From Nelumbo lutea (lineage: Eukaryota > Streptophyta > Magnoliopsida > Proteales > Nelumbonaceae), in the NCBI GenBank assembly GCA_022828595.1, contig JAKGHH010000004.1, forward strand, positions 80,876,270 through 80,940,269: a stretch of 64,000 bases of DNA, given 5' to 3'. This document shows, piece after piece, positions 1 to 13,300 of this stretch (position 1 is the first letter of the stretch; each line of letters starts with the position of its first letter). The position numbers and the translations under genes are program-made. The notes beneath the pieces were generated by a model. That model did no database searches. It was not told the DNA's origin and worked only from the letters and a program-made list of their open reading frames with translations.

Positions 1-54
1 TTAATAAAATTTCTTGCTGATAAAAAAAAAGAAAAGAAAAGAAAAGAAAGAGGA
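1..54 (-). repeat. A-rich tail, possibly a LINE 3' end
   Basis: A short stretch resembling the 3' tail of the tiny LINE insertion at 9381-9416 (taataaa-like sequence, then a run of A) is followed by AAAAG repeats at about 24-51. Nothing else is recognisable up to the first exon at 465. Confidence 0.25.
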
Positions 55-464
55 TTAGAAGCTGATCCCATATAGTGGGAGTAGGCTTAGGTCATTGCTT
101 ATCATGTGTTATGATGATGATGATATATGAAATCTATCAAAAAACAGATGATGATGATATATGAAAACTGCTAGTATGTGTTAATGTGGGGGAAATGGTT
201 AGTTCATATCTTCTCATTTGTGCATCTCTTCCATAAAAAGCAATGAGGATATGCCTATCATCTCTTAATTTCCTGTTCATAACTTCATATGTTGATTTGG
301 CTCAAAGCACAACTACTTCTAGCTGTTCTTTAAATCTCAGTTTTATATTTGGTATTGCTATATTGTTATCAAGGTTTTGTCTGTATTTATGATTTTTCTG
401 GTTGTTTTACTATAACTATCTTTCTAATTGTTATCATGACATTCCTTTTGTATAAAATATTCAG

Positions 465-3400
465 GTTGGTCCCGATGCATTTGAAGAGCATGCTCATGGA
501 GGTGGTCCTGGTGGTCCATTTGGACCTGGATTCAACCCGTTTGAGGACATCTTTAATGGTGGTGGAATGAATGATGTAAAAGTTCTACTCTTGATGTCTT
601 CATCTTTTTATATATTAATATAATATTTCTTAACTTTTCATTAATTAAAGGGATTGAATATCTTTTATTTTTCTTTCTAATGCTCATTGTTATAGGTAAT
701 TAGCTTAGAAAAAATTGAGGGATGTAAGGGAAAGTCTTTTATGGGGATCACCTGGGCCAGAAATGAAATTGTAATTTCTCTTTAAGTTTGGTTCTAGTAA
801 AAGGTAGCTTTATATACTTGGCCTGCAGTCCAGGATTTTGTGTAGTGAGGAGAGTTTGATGCTAATACAACAAGTCATGTTATTTATCTAAAAAAATTGT
901 TATAGGTGTAAAGCTAGAAGAGTGAGAACCTCCTAAACTAAAATTCATGGTTTATGCTCTTGTTGGTAAGTGCAAAAAGTTGGTGCACATGGCACCATGA
1001 CAGCTGAAAATGAAAACATGTTTCACTATCACCTTCTTCACAGGTGACAAATAGGGATTCAGCTTTACTAATTTATATAATTTTTTTTTCAAGAAACTTG
1101 ATTGATGTTATTTGTGGGGATATGAGGATGACATTACTAAGGAGACCATACACCTTGGTGTTGGTGGAATCTCAATTGTCAGGTCTTTGGGCCTGCCTCA
1201 TAATCTCTTTCTCATGGTCTCATAAACTCAGCTGCTATAGTTTTATATGTTGTAGTCTTTGTGAGCTTAGGAGCTGTATTCGAAATAGTAGAGAAGAGAA
1301 GAAGACCTTTGAAATACTGCGAATGTCGAACTGAATAGCTCAATCGACAATACTGTTATTTATATTAGAATGTAGTACAATGATACAAGGAATTATTGGA
1401 ATGCCCTTAATTAGTGATGGGACACCCAGACAACTTAAAACATTAAACAGGCTTAGGCCCATTAACACAGGCCCAGTACAGGATAACTTAAACTTAAGTA
1501 TAGGCTAATAAGAACTCTTATCAACCGAACACTCATACATTAAGAGACTTCAATCCAACACTCCCCCTCAAGCTAAGCATGGATATCAATCATGTTTAGC
1601 TTGCCAAGTATGTCCCTGAACTTTGTTGCTGCTAGCCCTTTAGTCAATACATATGCAATTTGCATCTCAAATGGAGTATAAGGCACATAGAGTTCTCCCA
1701 AGACAATTATCTCTCTAACAAAGTGTCGATCAATTTCAATATGTTTTGTCCTGTCGTGCTGCACGAGATTGTTGGCAATGTTGATGGCAGCTTTATTGTC
1801 ACAATAAAGCCTGAGAGGACCTTCAGCCTTAATGCCAAGCTCATTAAGAAGAGTTCTGAGTCATAAGAGTTCAGCAACCCCGTGGGCCATAACTCGATAT
1901 TCTGCTTCTGCACTTGATCTAGCCACTACATTCTACTTCTTACTGCGCCATGTGACCAGGTTTCCTCCTACAAATGTACAGTAACCTGAGGTTGATTTTT
2001 TGTCTCCAACATACCCAGTCCAATCTGCATCAGTGTAGGCTTCAATTTCAAGTTTACTGTTTTTTCTTAATAGAATTCCCTTCCCTGGGCAAGTTTTCAA
2101 GTACCTGGGAATTCTTTTAACTGCTCTCATGTGAGGGATCTTTGGTGAGTGCATGAATTGGCTAACAACATGCACTGCATAGGCAGTTTCTGGCCGAGTA
2201 AAGGATAAAGTATATAAGCTTTCCTACCAATTTTTGATATCTCTCTCTATCATAGTAGTCCTCACCCATTGATTCTTGTAGGCCATGGTTCTGTTCTATT
2301 GGAGTGTCTGCTGGCCTGCATCCCCATCATGCCTGTTTCCTCTAGGAGATCTAGCACATATTTCTGCTGACATATGTAGATTCCTTCTCTTGATCTAGTA
2401 ACTTCAATCCCAAGAAAATTTCTCAGATTTCCCAAGTCTTTGATCTCAAATTCTGAAGCTAGGAACTCCTTCAGTCTCTTTATCTCTTCCAAGTCATTCC
2501 CGATAATCACCATATCATCCACATAAACAATGAGTGCCGTAAGCTTGCTATCCTGTTTCCTTGTAAACAAGGTATGATCTGCACCACTCTGAGTGTACCC
2601 CACTTTCTTCATGGCCATACAAAGTCTTTCGAACCATGCCCGGGGAGACTGCTTCAAATCATATAATGTTTCCTTAGTTTACACACCTTCTTGCCAATAT
2701 CATAGCCTGGTGGAGGTTCCATGAATACCTCTTCATGAAGATCACCATTTAGGAAGGCATTCTTCTCATCTAGCTGATGAAGTTCCCATGAGAAATTTGT
2801 TGCAAGTGACAATAGAACCCGGATTGTGTTGAGCTTTGCTACTGGGGCAAAGGTTTCTTTGTAGTCAATTCCTTCCTTTTGAGTAAATCCCTTTGCCACA
2901 AGTCTGGCCTTGTACCTCTCGATTGATCCATTCTCCCTGTGCTTTACTATGAATACCCACTTGCACCCAACAGTGCCCTTCCCCTCTGGCAGGTCCGCTA
3001 ATTCCCAAGTTCTTGCTTTCATTAGGGCTTTCATCTCTTCATTCATAGTTTCTTTCCACCTTGGATCAGATGCTGCCTCTGAGTACTTAGAAGGAACACG
3101 TACAAAGAAAAGAGCAGACACAAAAGAGTGATAGGCAGGAGATAATTGTGAGTAAGAAACAAAATAAGCTATGGGATGCCAGGTGGTACAAGAACGGACA
3201 GGCTTACGAAGAGCAATAGGAAGATCCAAATCCGAAGTATGTGAGTCAGAATTACCTTGAGTTGCAGAGACAGATTGATTTGAGTTCAATTAGTTGCAGT
3301 CATGAGGTTGAGAGCCCTTTTTCCTTCTGTTGTAGGTAAGTATCTCCTTCTGTTGCCTACTGGAATCTTCAGGAACAACTGTTGCATCAGGAGGAGTAAC

Positions 3401-4320
3401 TGGCACATTTGGAGCCTTACTAGGTTGACCCAGAATGTCACAGCTAGGAGTAGTGGAAGGTAATGGAAGACCTGAGTCAGATAGGGGAACAAAAAAGGAG
3501 GGAGAATGAGAATCCTCTTCCAATCCACTAGTCTCCCCCTGAAGAGGATTCTGATAAGACTGGAAATAGGGTTGAGACTCAAAAAAGACTACATCTCTGG
3601 TGACATACTTTTTCTTGGAGACAGGATCATAACACTTGTACCCCTTTTGTATAGGAGAGTACCCCAAAAATATTCCTTTTGTAGCCTTGGGATCCAGCTT
3701 GGTTTTCTTTGGATCCTTCACAATACTGTTATTTATATTAGAATGTAGATCCAAGTCTTTTGAAAAGTATTGTTGTGGATTTTGTTGAGAACTTGCATGT
3801 ACAGATAAGGTAAAAGATCAACCTGAAACATACTTATCAGATTCAAACTTGAAACTGGATTTCATAAATGTGTATTCTTGTTGAGTCCAGATCTAACTAT
3901 ATCTGACTGAACTCAACCTGTTAAGATCACTAGTTGTTATGTGCTCTTGATATTAAATTTAAGCCAAACTTTGATTATTTCACTCCCTAGTTCTTCTCAT
4001 TTTATCATGTACTGAATCTGGTTTAGGTTGTAATGCATCTGTTCTTCTAGAAATTTTATCTTCAGATTGTTAATCTGAAACTTGACATCTTATTTGGTCT
4101 TTTGCATGCTTGATTTGGGGCGTTATTCATCGGAGATCAGTTCTTCAAGAATATTTTCAATCAGGGAGGCTTCGGTGGGCAAGATGTCAAGGTTTGAATG
4201 TCATGTTATATATATATGCATATATATATATACACATATATATATATATAGTTCGTAACTTGATACCATCATGAAGTTGGTTGTTTGAAAGTTTATCCTT
4301 TTGTTTCTTTGATGTTCACT

Positions 4321-4353
<33 letters not shown>

Positions 4354-7300
4354 TTTGCATAGGTTTCGCTTGAGCTATCATTCATGGAAGCTGTCCAGGG
4401 TTGCACTAAAACTGTGACATTCCAAGCTGCTGTACCTTGTGAAACTTGTGGTATAATAATTATCTTTTCTCTTAGCAAGTTTTAATTATTGTTGTCAGTT
4501 CTGTTAGCTCTGTAAGATTGGTTGAATTATAACATAATTATATTTCTTTTAACATTCATGTAACTATTTTTTGCAGGTGGAACTGGTGTGCCTCCTGGGA
4601 CCAGGCCAGAAACATGTAGACCTTGCAGGGGCTCTGGAATGGTCAGTTTTCTGCGAAGACACTATTTTCTCTGCATTTGGTTTTTCTTCTTCCATTTTCT
4701 TTTATTGGTATGTATGCGCATCTGCATGCTTGTGTATATTGATGGGGTTATCTGTCACATGCACAGATATTCATGCAGAAGGGACCATTTAGGTTGCAGA
4801 CCACTTGTACACATTGTGGTGGAACTGGAAAAACTGTAACGGTATGATGGCATAATGTGTCTGTTTGTTGAATTATTGTTTTGAATGGATCTGATACATT
4901 GTTCACTTGGTAACCTTGTAAAAAATCAAAGCAGTTATTTCACTTCACATATATCTTGTGGAATCAGTCGGTGTTTCTGTGATTTCTGTTATTGATTGTT
5001 AGTTTGTGTCATTAACCTCACCTCTGTGTATGCATTACTGTACCAACTATGCTTCCATGAGCAACTGCATTTTGTTTCTTTTACAAGATGCAAAATATTA
5101 GATATCTTCATGAATGAGCTTATTCTAATTGTTTGTATGCTGAAAAATCATGTTCTGTATGTGGTGTATTTTGGGGAAATCCATGCATTTTGCATATCAA
5201 GCATATACCATGGTTGTCAAGGTGTTTCCTAGGTGCCCTACACCTGCCTAGGTGATAAAGTTCACTTGGTTGGGCGCCTTGCCTAAATGCCATGGCTTAT
5301 ATAAAAAAACATCTTCTAGGTAATTAGGCACCCACCTAGGTGACAAAAATCACAAGGCACCTTATTGTCAAGGTATTGCCTAGGTGATAAAGTTCACTTG
5401 GGCACCTTGTCTAAATGCCATGGCTCATATAAAAAAGGCATCTTCTAGGTGACTAGGCACCCACCTAGGTGATAAAAATCACAAGGCACCTTATTGTACT
5501 GTTATCAGTGTACTTATTACTATGTAGGCACAGCTACATGTTATTACCTAATGGTTCTACTGTGTTAGAACCTATTATTAGAGGTGATCATGAACCTATT
5601 ATTAAGTATCCCAACTTTTCTTTTATAGTTGAGTACTTGTTGCTCCCTTGCTCTTCCTATCCGATGTGGGACAAAATGTCTAGTTTTCAACTTCCAATAC
5701 ACCTAGATGTCATTTTCTAGACAACCCATTTAATTATCTCCTTGTCTATTTTGAAATTTGAAATTTAAATTTTGAAAAGACATTTATATCTTACTGGAAG
5801 CTGAAAAGGCATTTAAGTTTTGGAAAGTTCAGTGTTGTACTTCAAATAAATGATTAGATTCAAACTTAGAAAAAGAAATGAAGAGACATCACAAATATTT
5901 GTATTAGATCATATTATTATACATATACAGTATGCTCTTGATAGTTTTTTTTTTTTTGGTAGAAAATGAGGGATTTTGTTCAATGAAGGTGGCTGAAATA
6001 CATAGTATTCATGAATCAAAGTCTGAGCAGGCCATTTAGGGATAGGAGAGCTATCATAGAAGAAAAACTGTTGGTGATGGGCTTGCTGGGCTAGAATATG
6101 AGCCACCCTAATTGCCAGTCTTTTGCAACCAAAGCATCAAGGACTCCACGAGCATTTGATTCTACTATGAAGTTGCAATGGCCAAGGCGGGAAGCTTCTA
6201 GGAAAACCAATTTGATAGCTCTACTCTTAGTGTTGTCCATCGATAAGCTGCAGTTGGGAAAGCCTCTCATCATGATAAGGGGACCCTGCTGGTCTTGGAT
6301 GATGCAAGCAAGGCCAACTACCTGAGAGGAAGGGGAGGAGCTAGTGTCACATCTGACCTTGAGCCACTTCCAATCAGGAGGGGACTAGAGGGCCGGCTGG
6401 GGCAGAGGCTAATTGAGCAAGGAGGGCTCTGGAAGGACTAGGAATAGCTCCATGAGAAGAGAAGCACTATGATTCATGACTATAAGAGGGTTATGGGAGT
6501 GACCATTTGAAATTAGGTGAGCCTAAAGCTTTTGGTCATTATAGAGGAATCCAGTCTCAACCCAATCTGCAAATTGAGAAACATGAATGCTATCAGTTTG
6601 GATATGCAGGGGGCATGCGAACCAGATAGCCTGGGAGAAGGGGCAATGGAAAAATATGTGGATAGTGTCCTCAAGGGCATCATTACAATGACAACAGAGG
6701 GATGTTCGCTCCATGGGAAGAGGCAATGACATCGGAGCAGCTTCTCTAAATAAAATTTGCCACTTGGGGGTGGGTGTCTTTGAGTTTCCAAATGACTTTC
6801 CACAGGGTTGGTTGAGGCTGGGTTGGGGCTGCTTGAGGTTTTGACTGTCTAGTTGCCAGGCTAGGTGGTAACCAGACTTAATAGTATAATTGCCCCTTCT
6901 GTGAAGAGACAAAGTAACAGTGTCCTGGGGGTCTTACCAACTGAGAGGGAAAGAGAATGGCTACAACTTTAGCATTGGATAAAAGACCTCTAATTAATGG
7001 CTCATTCCATTTGATTTATCAAAAAAAAAAAAAGCGGCTCATTCCATTTGCAGGCTCTAGGAAGGATGAGGTCAGACACCGTAGAGAGGGTATAGTTAGG
7101 AGGCTGGGGGTAATGATTCTTTGCCCAAGGAATGAGGTGATCCAGGGGTCATTCCATATTTGGATTTTTTATCCATCACCCACCTTCCAAATTATGCCTT
7201 GTTTCAATAAAATCGAGCCTAGATTGAAGGATTCACCTGCCCTAGGAGGCATTGCCCAGGTAGTAGCCTCGAGATGGGAGCTGTGGGTAGAATAGATGGG

Positions 7301-10300
7301 CTTCATTAGATTTGCCCAAAGGCAGTGATCATCATGGAGGAGATGCCATGCTGTTTTGGCAAGCAGGTAAGAATTGAAGAGCCCTAAATCCTGGAAGCCA
7401 AGACCACCCGAAAGATGTCTTACAACTGATCCAAGTAATCTTCTTCTCACCGGCCTTTTGGCCCCAAAAGAAGGAAGAACACTTGTTTTGCATCTTCAAA
7501 TAAGGCTTTTAGGGAGTCTAAAGTGTTGCATAGAGTGTAAGCTAGGAAGAAGGAGATGATGACTTTAAGGAGGGCGTCATTTTTAGCTTATGTATGGTTA
7601 AAACTCTTCTAACTATTGAACTTGGTTATAACTTGATCATGAATAAATGAAAAGGGTTTGACTTTTCTCCTGTCAATTGCCATGGGGACTCCCAGATATT
7701 TGCTTTGGCCTTTAGCCTCAGGATTGTGGAGGATTTTGGAGATAATTTTGCAGAATTCTTGAGGTGTGTTGGAGCTGAAGGTGATCTCTAAGTGTCTAAG
7801 ATCTGCTTAAGAAAGTTGTCATTGATGATGATAGTTTTCAAGAAGAGGATAGTGTTATCTTCAAGAGAAAAGGTGGAACTGAAGCTGATCTGCCGATTTT
7901 AAGGCCTTGAAGAACTGTCTGGTACCTCTTTGGGGAATTATATTGCATTTGCTGCAGCCGTTAATGAGGATTGAGTAACTCATTGTGGAAACAAAATTGA
8001 TTGAAATTGATCTGTGGGGCAGGAAACCCCACTGGCTGAAGGATGACTAAAAAAGAAGGCCATTCAAGTCAATCAATCAGAAGCTTTGTTCATATCTAGT
8101 TTCATATGGAAATTGTTGCCTCTCTTGAGGTGCTTTAAGTAACATGAGCAATGAAAGTATTCTCAGAGGTGGCTCTGTTCTAGATCTGGATGAGGACTGT
8201 TTGTGCGGAATCAATCAATATGTTGAGGGAGGGTTTCAATCTATTCACCATGCACTTAGAGAGGATTTGATAAGAGTGTTTGAGAGGCTGATAGGCCGAT
8301 AGCCATGCATGTTGACAGGATTCTTCAACTTCAGGACCAGAGCAATGTGGGTCCAGTTGAGGTAAGCTGGGACTGAAGCATTTTTTTGGATAATTAGCAG
8401 AGCTTTTATTAAAAGTAAATAGCAGAAAATACAACAGAAATGAGGGAGGGGGCTGAAGCATTTTGAAAGCATTCCTTGATTACTGTAGTAACATCCAAGC
8501 TGATGATGTTCCAATAACGTTGAAAAAACACACTGGGGAAGCCATCTGGACCAGGAGATTTATGGGGTCCCATTAGAGAGGGTGGCTTGATTGATTTCTT
8601 CATCAGTCAAGGGCTGGTAAGATTGTGGATTGTCTCGTCAAAGAGGTGGGCCTGGAGGTTTTGGAGAAAACCAGTATCACTGTTTGGATAAGAGGAGGTG
8701 AAGATAGAATTAAAGTGGGGGATAACTTCACCTTCAATGTCCTTCTCAGAAGAGAGCCAGGCCCTGGATTTGTCTCACAGATGAAGAATTCTGTTATGTT
8801 GCTTTCTCACAATGGTGGAACGGTGAATTCTGTTTTGGATAGTTGATTCTAAGAGTAATTCATAAGAAAATGATGTGTTATTCTTGCTGGTTTGAAGACC
8901 TAACTCCCTTATTTTAGGATATACTCTACCAAGATAAATTTATTTGCAGTCAGGTAAGTTGACCTCCAAAATGGAGAAAATAGCCTCTTAAGGAGAGTTT
9001 TAAATCATCAGACGCGCTTTTTGATCTGATGCATGCTTATGCTCCAAATGTAATATGGACTTTTACATGGAAACTAAAGGTCTAAGTTGTATGTTTTTTA
9101 GCCATCAGCTATAGTCATGGTTGAAAGTATCAATATGTGCAATATGCAAAAACCGCATGTTGTGTGATTCAAACAACTGAAAATCTTTTTTTTTTTTTTT
9201 TTTTTTTTTTAACTTTTTAAACTGAGGTTCAACCATAAACATGTTAGGAGGGATTCTTATGTTTGTACATAAAGACACTCTAGACGCTGTAAACAGTGTT
9301 TCGGTGGGTTCAAAAACCAATACAATTGTGATACTTTGGACCTTGCTTGTAGTTATTCAGGTGCCACCAGTAGTGCTTATTTTTTTTTTTGATGAATGAA
9401 GAAATTTATTAAATCACACCAGTAGTGCTTATTTGGTATCTGTCATCTTTCATTTCATTTTTCATATTTTTATTTTTTTCTTAAAAACTTTCATGGCTTC
9501 TATTATTGAACTATTACATATAATTGTGTTCTGTATATTTTGTCTACAGAGCTTCTGTAAGTCATGCAAGGGTGAACGCGTTATGAGGGGACAGAAGTCT
9601 GTCAAGTTGGATATTGCACCAGGTGAGTTTGAATTGTCTCTTTCACTTCTGGTTGCATGTGGTTATTCTGATTACTTTCTTGTTTTTTTTTTTTTTCTCT
9701 TATTCTTGTTCCTTTGTTGGGTAATGAGCTTATATTTGATAGAAAAAGCCATTAAGGTGGCATTTTTTCCATTATCTTATATTTTATTGTTTTACACATG
9801 GTCTTCTTTTTGAGAGGTTAAAATGTATTTTCCTCTGATTTTCACTTATTTTTAGTACTGTTTTAGAATAATGTTTCAAAACCCGGATGAGAGATTGACT
9901 GATCAATAGAGGTAGATTGGTCTGGCTTTGTTGCAGTTACTAGACTATGGAAGATCAACCCAATAATGTCCATATTGCTTAAAGATAGCAGGTAGAATGG
10001 AAGATTTAGTATTAATTTGATAAACCAGAAGAAGAAAATTGAAACCAAACTTACAATGTTCTCAACTTTTTCATGCTTTTTTGGTCATTTTTCGTAAGTG
10101 ATTAATGGCAAAACATTTGAATGAACACTTTTAATCGGCTTTGTCTAATGTCCTCTGTTCCTTAATAACATGATAAATTGACTCTTCTACCATCTCGTTG
10201 TAAGTATTAGATTCCCTTACTGTAACCGTCAGGTGTTTTTTGAGCAGCATAAGCTATAAACTAACTCTGAGACCCTGTAGGTCTTCTGCCCTATTTAGGG

Positions 10301-13300
10301 GTGGGACTTAAACCACAGGCCCACCTCTAATGAGTTTAATGACAAAAAATATTGACCTAAATTATGTAGTTGGCCAAGCAACTCACATGATAATCACAAG
10401 CATAGTTACTAGGAAATCTGTTTGGTAAGTTTGGCAACAATTCCTGCTTTAGTAGAGTTAAATGTAGTTGTTTTCCCTGTTCCATCCAAGTATATGTCTT
10501 AGAACATTTCCTTGTGGTTTGAAATGAGAAGCTAATATATCCATTTAAGCAGTCTATTTTGTTTATCTCTTTGTTTCTGCTTAAATGTATTCCATTCATT
10601 CCACCAGGATGCTCACTTTGTGGTTCTTCTTTATCCTTTGGCATTTGTTCATTGAGAAGTAATGCATCAGGATTTCTCATTATTTCATATTGCCCCTTGC
10701 CAAATTTATAAATAGTTTTTTCCCTTTTTGTGTTTTATTTATGTTGTAAAACCAGGTGATTAGAGAATATTGTTAGACAAGAAATTTGGATAAATAGACA
10801 CAGTTCACCAAAATAGTTCTTAAAATATGGGCTTTTTTCAAAGAGGGAAAACGTCTTCTTTGGGAAAGATGGGGTAATATGTTTCTGACTTTCCATAGTT
10901 GAGAATATGTTATTACTCGTGTAACTGAACTTAAAATTTTAAGCTCTACTCATTCCATTGGAAATTTTTAATAGAATGAATGAATATTCTTACCTTCTTT
11001 CCTTTTGATAGGCTATAATGAACATTATCTTTGTAGTCTTTCTGGTCAATACTCAATAGTTGGTTTCTAAGGCTCAGCTTGAGAAGAGTACAAATACAAA
11101 TATGTATGGTGCAAATACAGGTTTAGAAATATGCAATACAAGGCTTTGCACTGTACATATTTGTATTTGCACTCCTTCCAAACTGAGCCTAAGGATTCAA
11201 TGTGTGTACGCTTCAGCAAATAGTTTGGCTGATACTTGAGTCAAACAAGGGCCAAATTAGAAATCACTTTTGTTTTTTTTTGGCTCAATTGTAATATAAA
11301 CTTCAGCAACTATGCAAGCTTTGTACGTCTTTATTGTTCATCTTTAATAAATTAATTGTTACCTATAAAAGAAGTTTGTTGAAGGCATGGTTTAATCATC
11401 TTCATTTATCTTAGAATCTATGCCATTTTTGGATGGGTATGTTCCCATATAAACAATGTAATAGAATTGATATGATTGGTTGTCTCATTCTCATCATCAA
11501 GTTCTTGACATATCCCTATTTCTGTGCTTTCCAACAGGAAGCAGTTACCATGTACTTACACATGGAACCATAAGGGTCCCAAGGGGGAAAACAGTTCTGT
11601 CTTCTATTGTGTGCTTCTTGCAGTTAACAAGAATGTTTAATTTCTTTGGTTTCTTTGGTGCATATAGGAGTGGATGATAATGAAACCATGAAGGTGTTTA
11701 GAAGTGGTGGAGCAGATCCTGATGGCAATCAACCCGGTGATCTCTATGTTACAATAAAGGTGACTTCTCTAATTTCTATTATCTCTGATGTTTTATGTTT
11801 GTGATGAAAGTTGCCATACCTTCTTTGTTGCCCAAAATTTAATGTCATTTTTCTTTTCTAGGTCCGGGAAGACCCTGTTTTCCGAAGAGAAGGTCCTGAC
11901 ATCCATGTTGACACTGTTATTAGTTTCACTCAGGTACTTCAAACTGAACCTTTCCTGTATGTTCCAGGAAAAATTAATATGTTCTATACAATGGAAGGCA
12001 AAAAGTTTTAATAAGTCTAATATGAGATATTTCCTTTAGATGTTCTATTATTGATAGAAATATATTTTCTGTGGGTGGTATTCATGCTTCTCTATGGAGA
12101 GAACCACAAAGTCATTGCATTTGCAAATTATTTATTAAACAGTTAAAGTCGAAAAATTGGATGATCTTTGACTCGAATGTGCCATTTTTTACGGGGAGCC
12201 TGAGTCAGTTCCACATAGGGATGAACAACAAAGTATCGATACGATATGCCCCGTATCGGGCGTGTCGTATTGCATCATTTGGTCCCCGTACACCTGTTTA
12301 CAGGTGTTTTCTAGAACCCATTTTTTAAATAATATATAAAGATATGTTTAAAACTGAAACTTGAAAAACACTAAAAAAAATAAAAGGAGTATGGTTCAAA
12401 GCACTCAAGCTCCTATGCTTATACACAAAGGTGTATTGATACTTTGAACCTTGGGGATGAACACTATGCCAGGCTGGGCTAAGTTAGACCAGACCTAGCC
12501 CAAACATGAAGACTCTGGCTTTGGGCTGGGATGATGAGGTCCGAAGTTGGTCCAAGATGCTAAGCTGAAACCAATCCCAATTTGGTGTATTAGAATTGTG
12601 TTAGCCTGAATTAATAATGCATACTGGGTTGGGTTTCTAGTGAATGAAATTTTAGTTTTGGGGTTATGGTTTGGAGCCACTTGATTAGGTAATGAACTAA
12701 ACAACTAAAATGATTTGATTCTTAATTCTTCTATATATTATTTAGTACATGGTATAATACATACATATATGTATTTTTAGGCCGGGCCAGGCCCAGGCTG
12801 ACTTGAGCCAGCCTGGTCCCAACTTTTTTCCTATATGTAAAGCTGGGCCTCTTGCCAGCCCAGTCCAATACTCCCCTCTAGTTTCACATTCAGGATCTTT
12901 AACCTTGTTCAAGGGGTTTATAAGTGATCTGTTTGCTCTTGTGCAGGCAATTCTAGGAGGAACTATCCAGGTCCCTACTCTAACAGGCGATGTTGTTCTC
13001 AAGGTTGGATTGAAATCTAATGCATGTTTATCACATTGAGCAGTGAGACTATCCTTTTACCATTAAAGCAATTGTCCACCTCTATTTACTTTTGGATTTT
13101 GCACTTCTTTTTCACTTTTATTTTCATTTCTTGTCCTTTCATCATTTCTTCACCTCCACCTTGGTCCTATATGATACATGGGATTTCTTAAAGTTGTACA
13201 TGCAATGTATATGCATGTGTCACATGCTAGTGCAATTGAATGAGACACATTTTACTCGACTCGGGAATTTTTTTTTTTTGGTAGTGAATAAAAAAGAAAA

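Larger units (their letters stand above)
1260..3748 (-). mobile_element. Ty1/copia retrotransposon, internally deleted, in intron
   Basis: Minus-strand Copia element inside a GFA2-like intron. On the minus strand it reads: a 28-bp LTR scrap (3721-3748), integrase C-terminal end, reverse transcriptase, RNase H, polypurine tract, complete 3' LTR. Gag, protease and the integrase core are absent. A second copy of the same family on the plus strand (58642-60463) has a matching LTR and closely similar coding sequence. The element cannot move by itself. Confidence 0.9.
6091..8830 (-). pseudogene. LINE ORF2 remnant: RT, zf-RVT, RNase H
   Basis: Minus strand, many frame breaks. Near 8620-8800: region before RT ([15 protein letters not shown]). 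8180-8603: RT start ([18 protein letters not shown], then [15 protein letters not shown]). Near 7825-7865 the expected FADDTILFL active site reads LEDNTILFL, so the catalytic pair is lost. 7169-7450: [19 protein letters not shown]. 6513-6912: zf-RVT ([20 protein letters not shown]). 6091-6273: RNase H ([16 protein letters not shown]). Long dead. Confidence 0.82.
5946..8840 (-). mobile_element. L1-type LINE, 5'-truncated, minus strand
   Basis: A run of T at about 5946-5960 is the poly(A) tail of a minus-strand non-LTR retrotransposon. To the right follow, in reverse order, RNase H, zf-RVT and reverse transcriptase. The endonuclease is missing: the copy ends near 8840, just upstream of RT. No convincing target-site duplication was found. 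It lies in the intron 4842-9549. Confidence 0.82.

Noticed and set aside
5932..8850. Target duplication of the large LINE (cttgatag / ttggatag)
   Set aside because: Too short and imperfect to be convincing.
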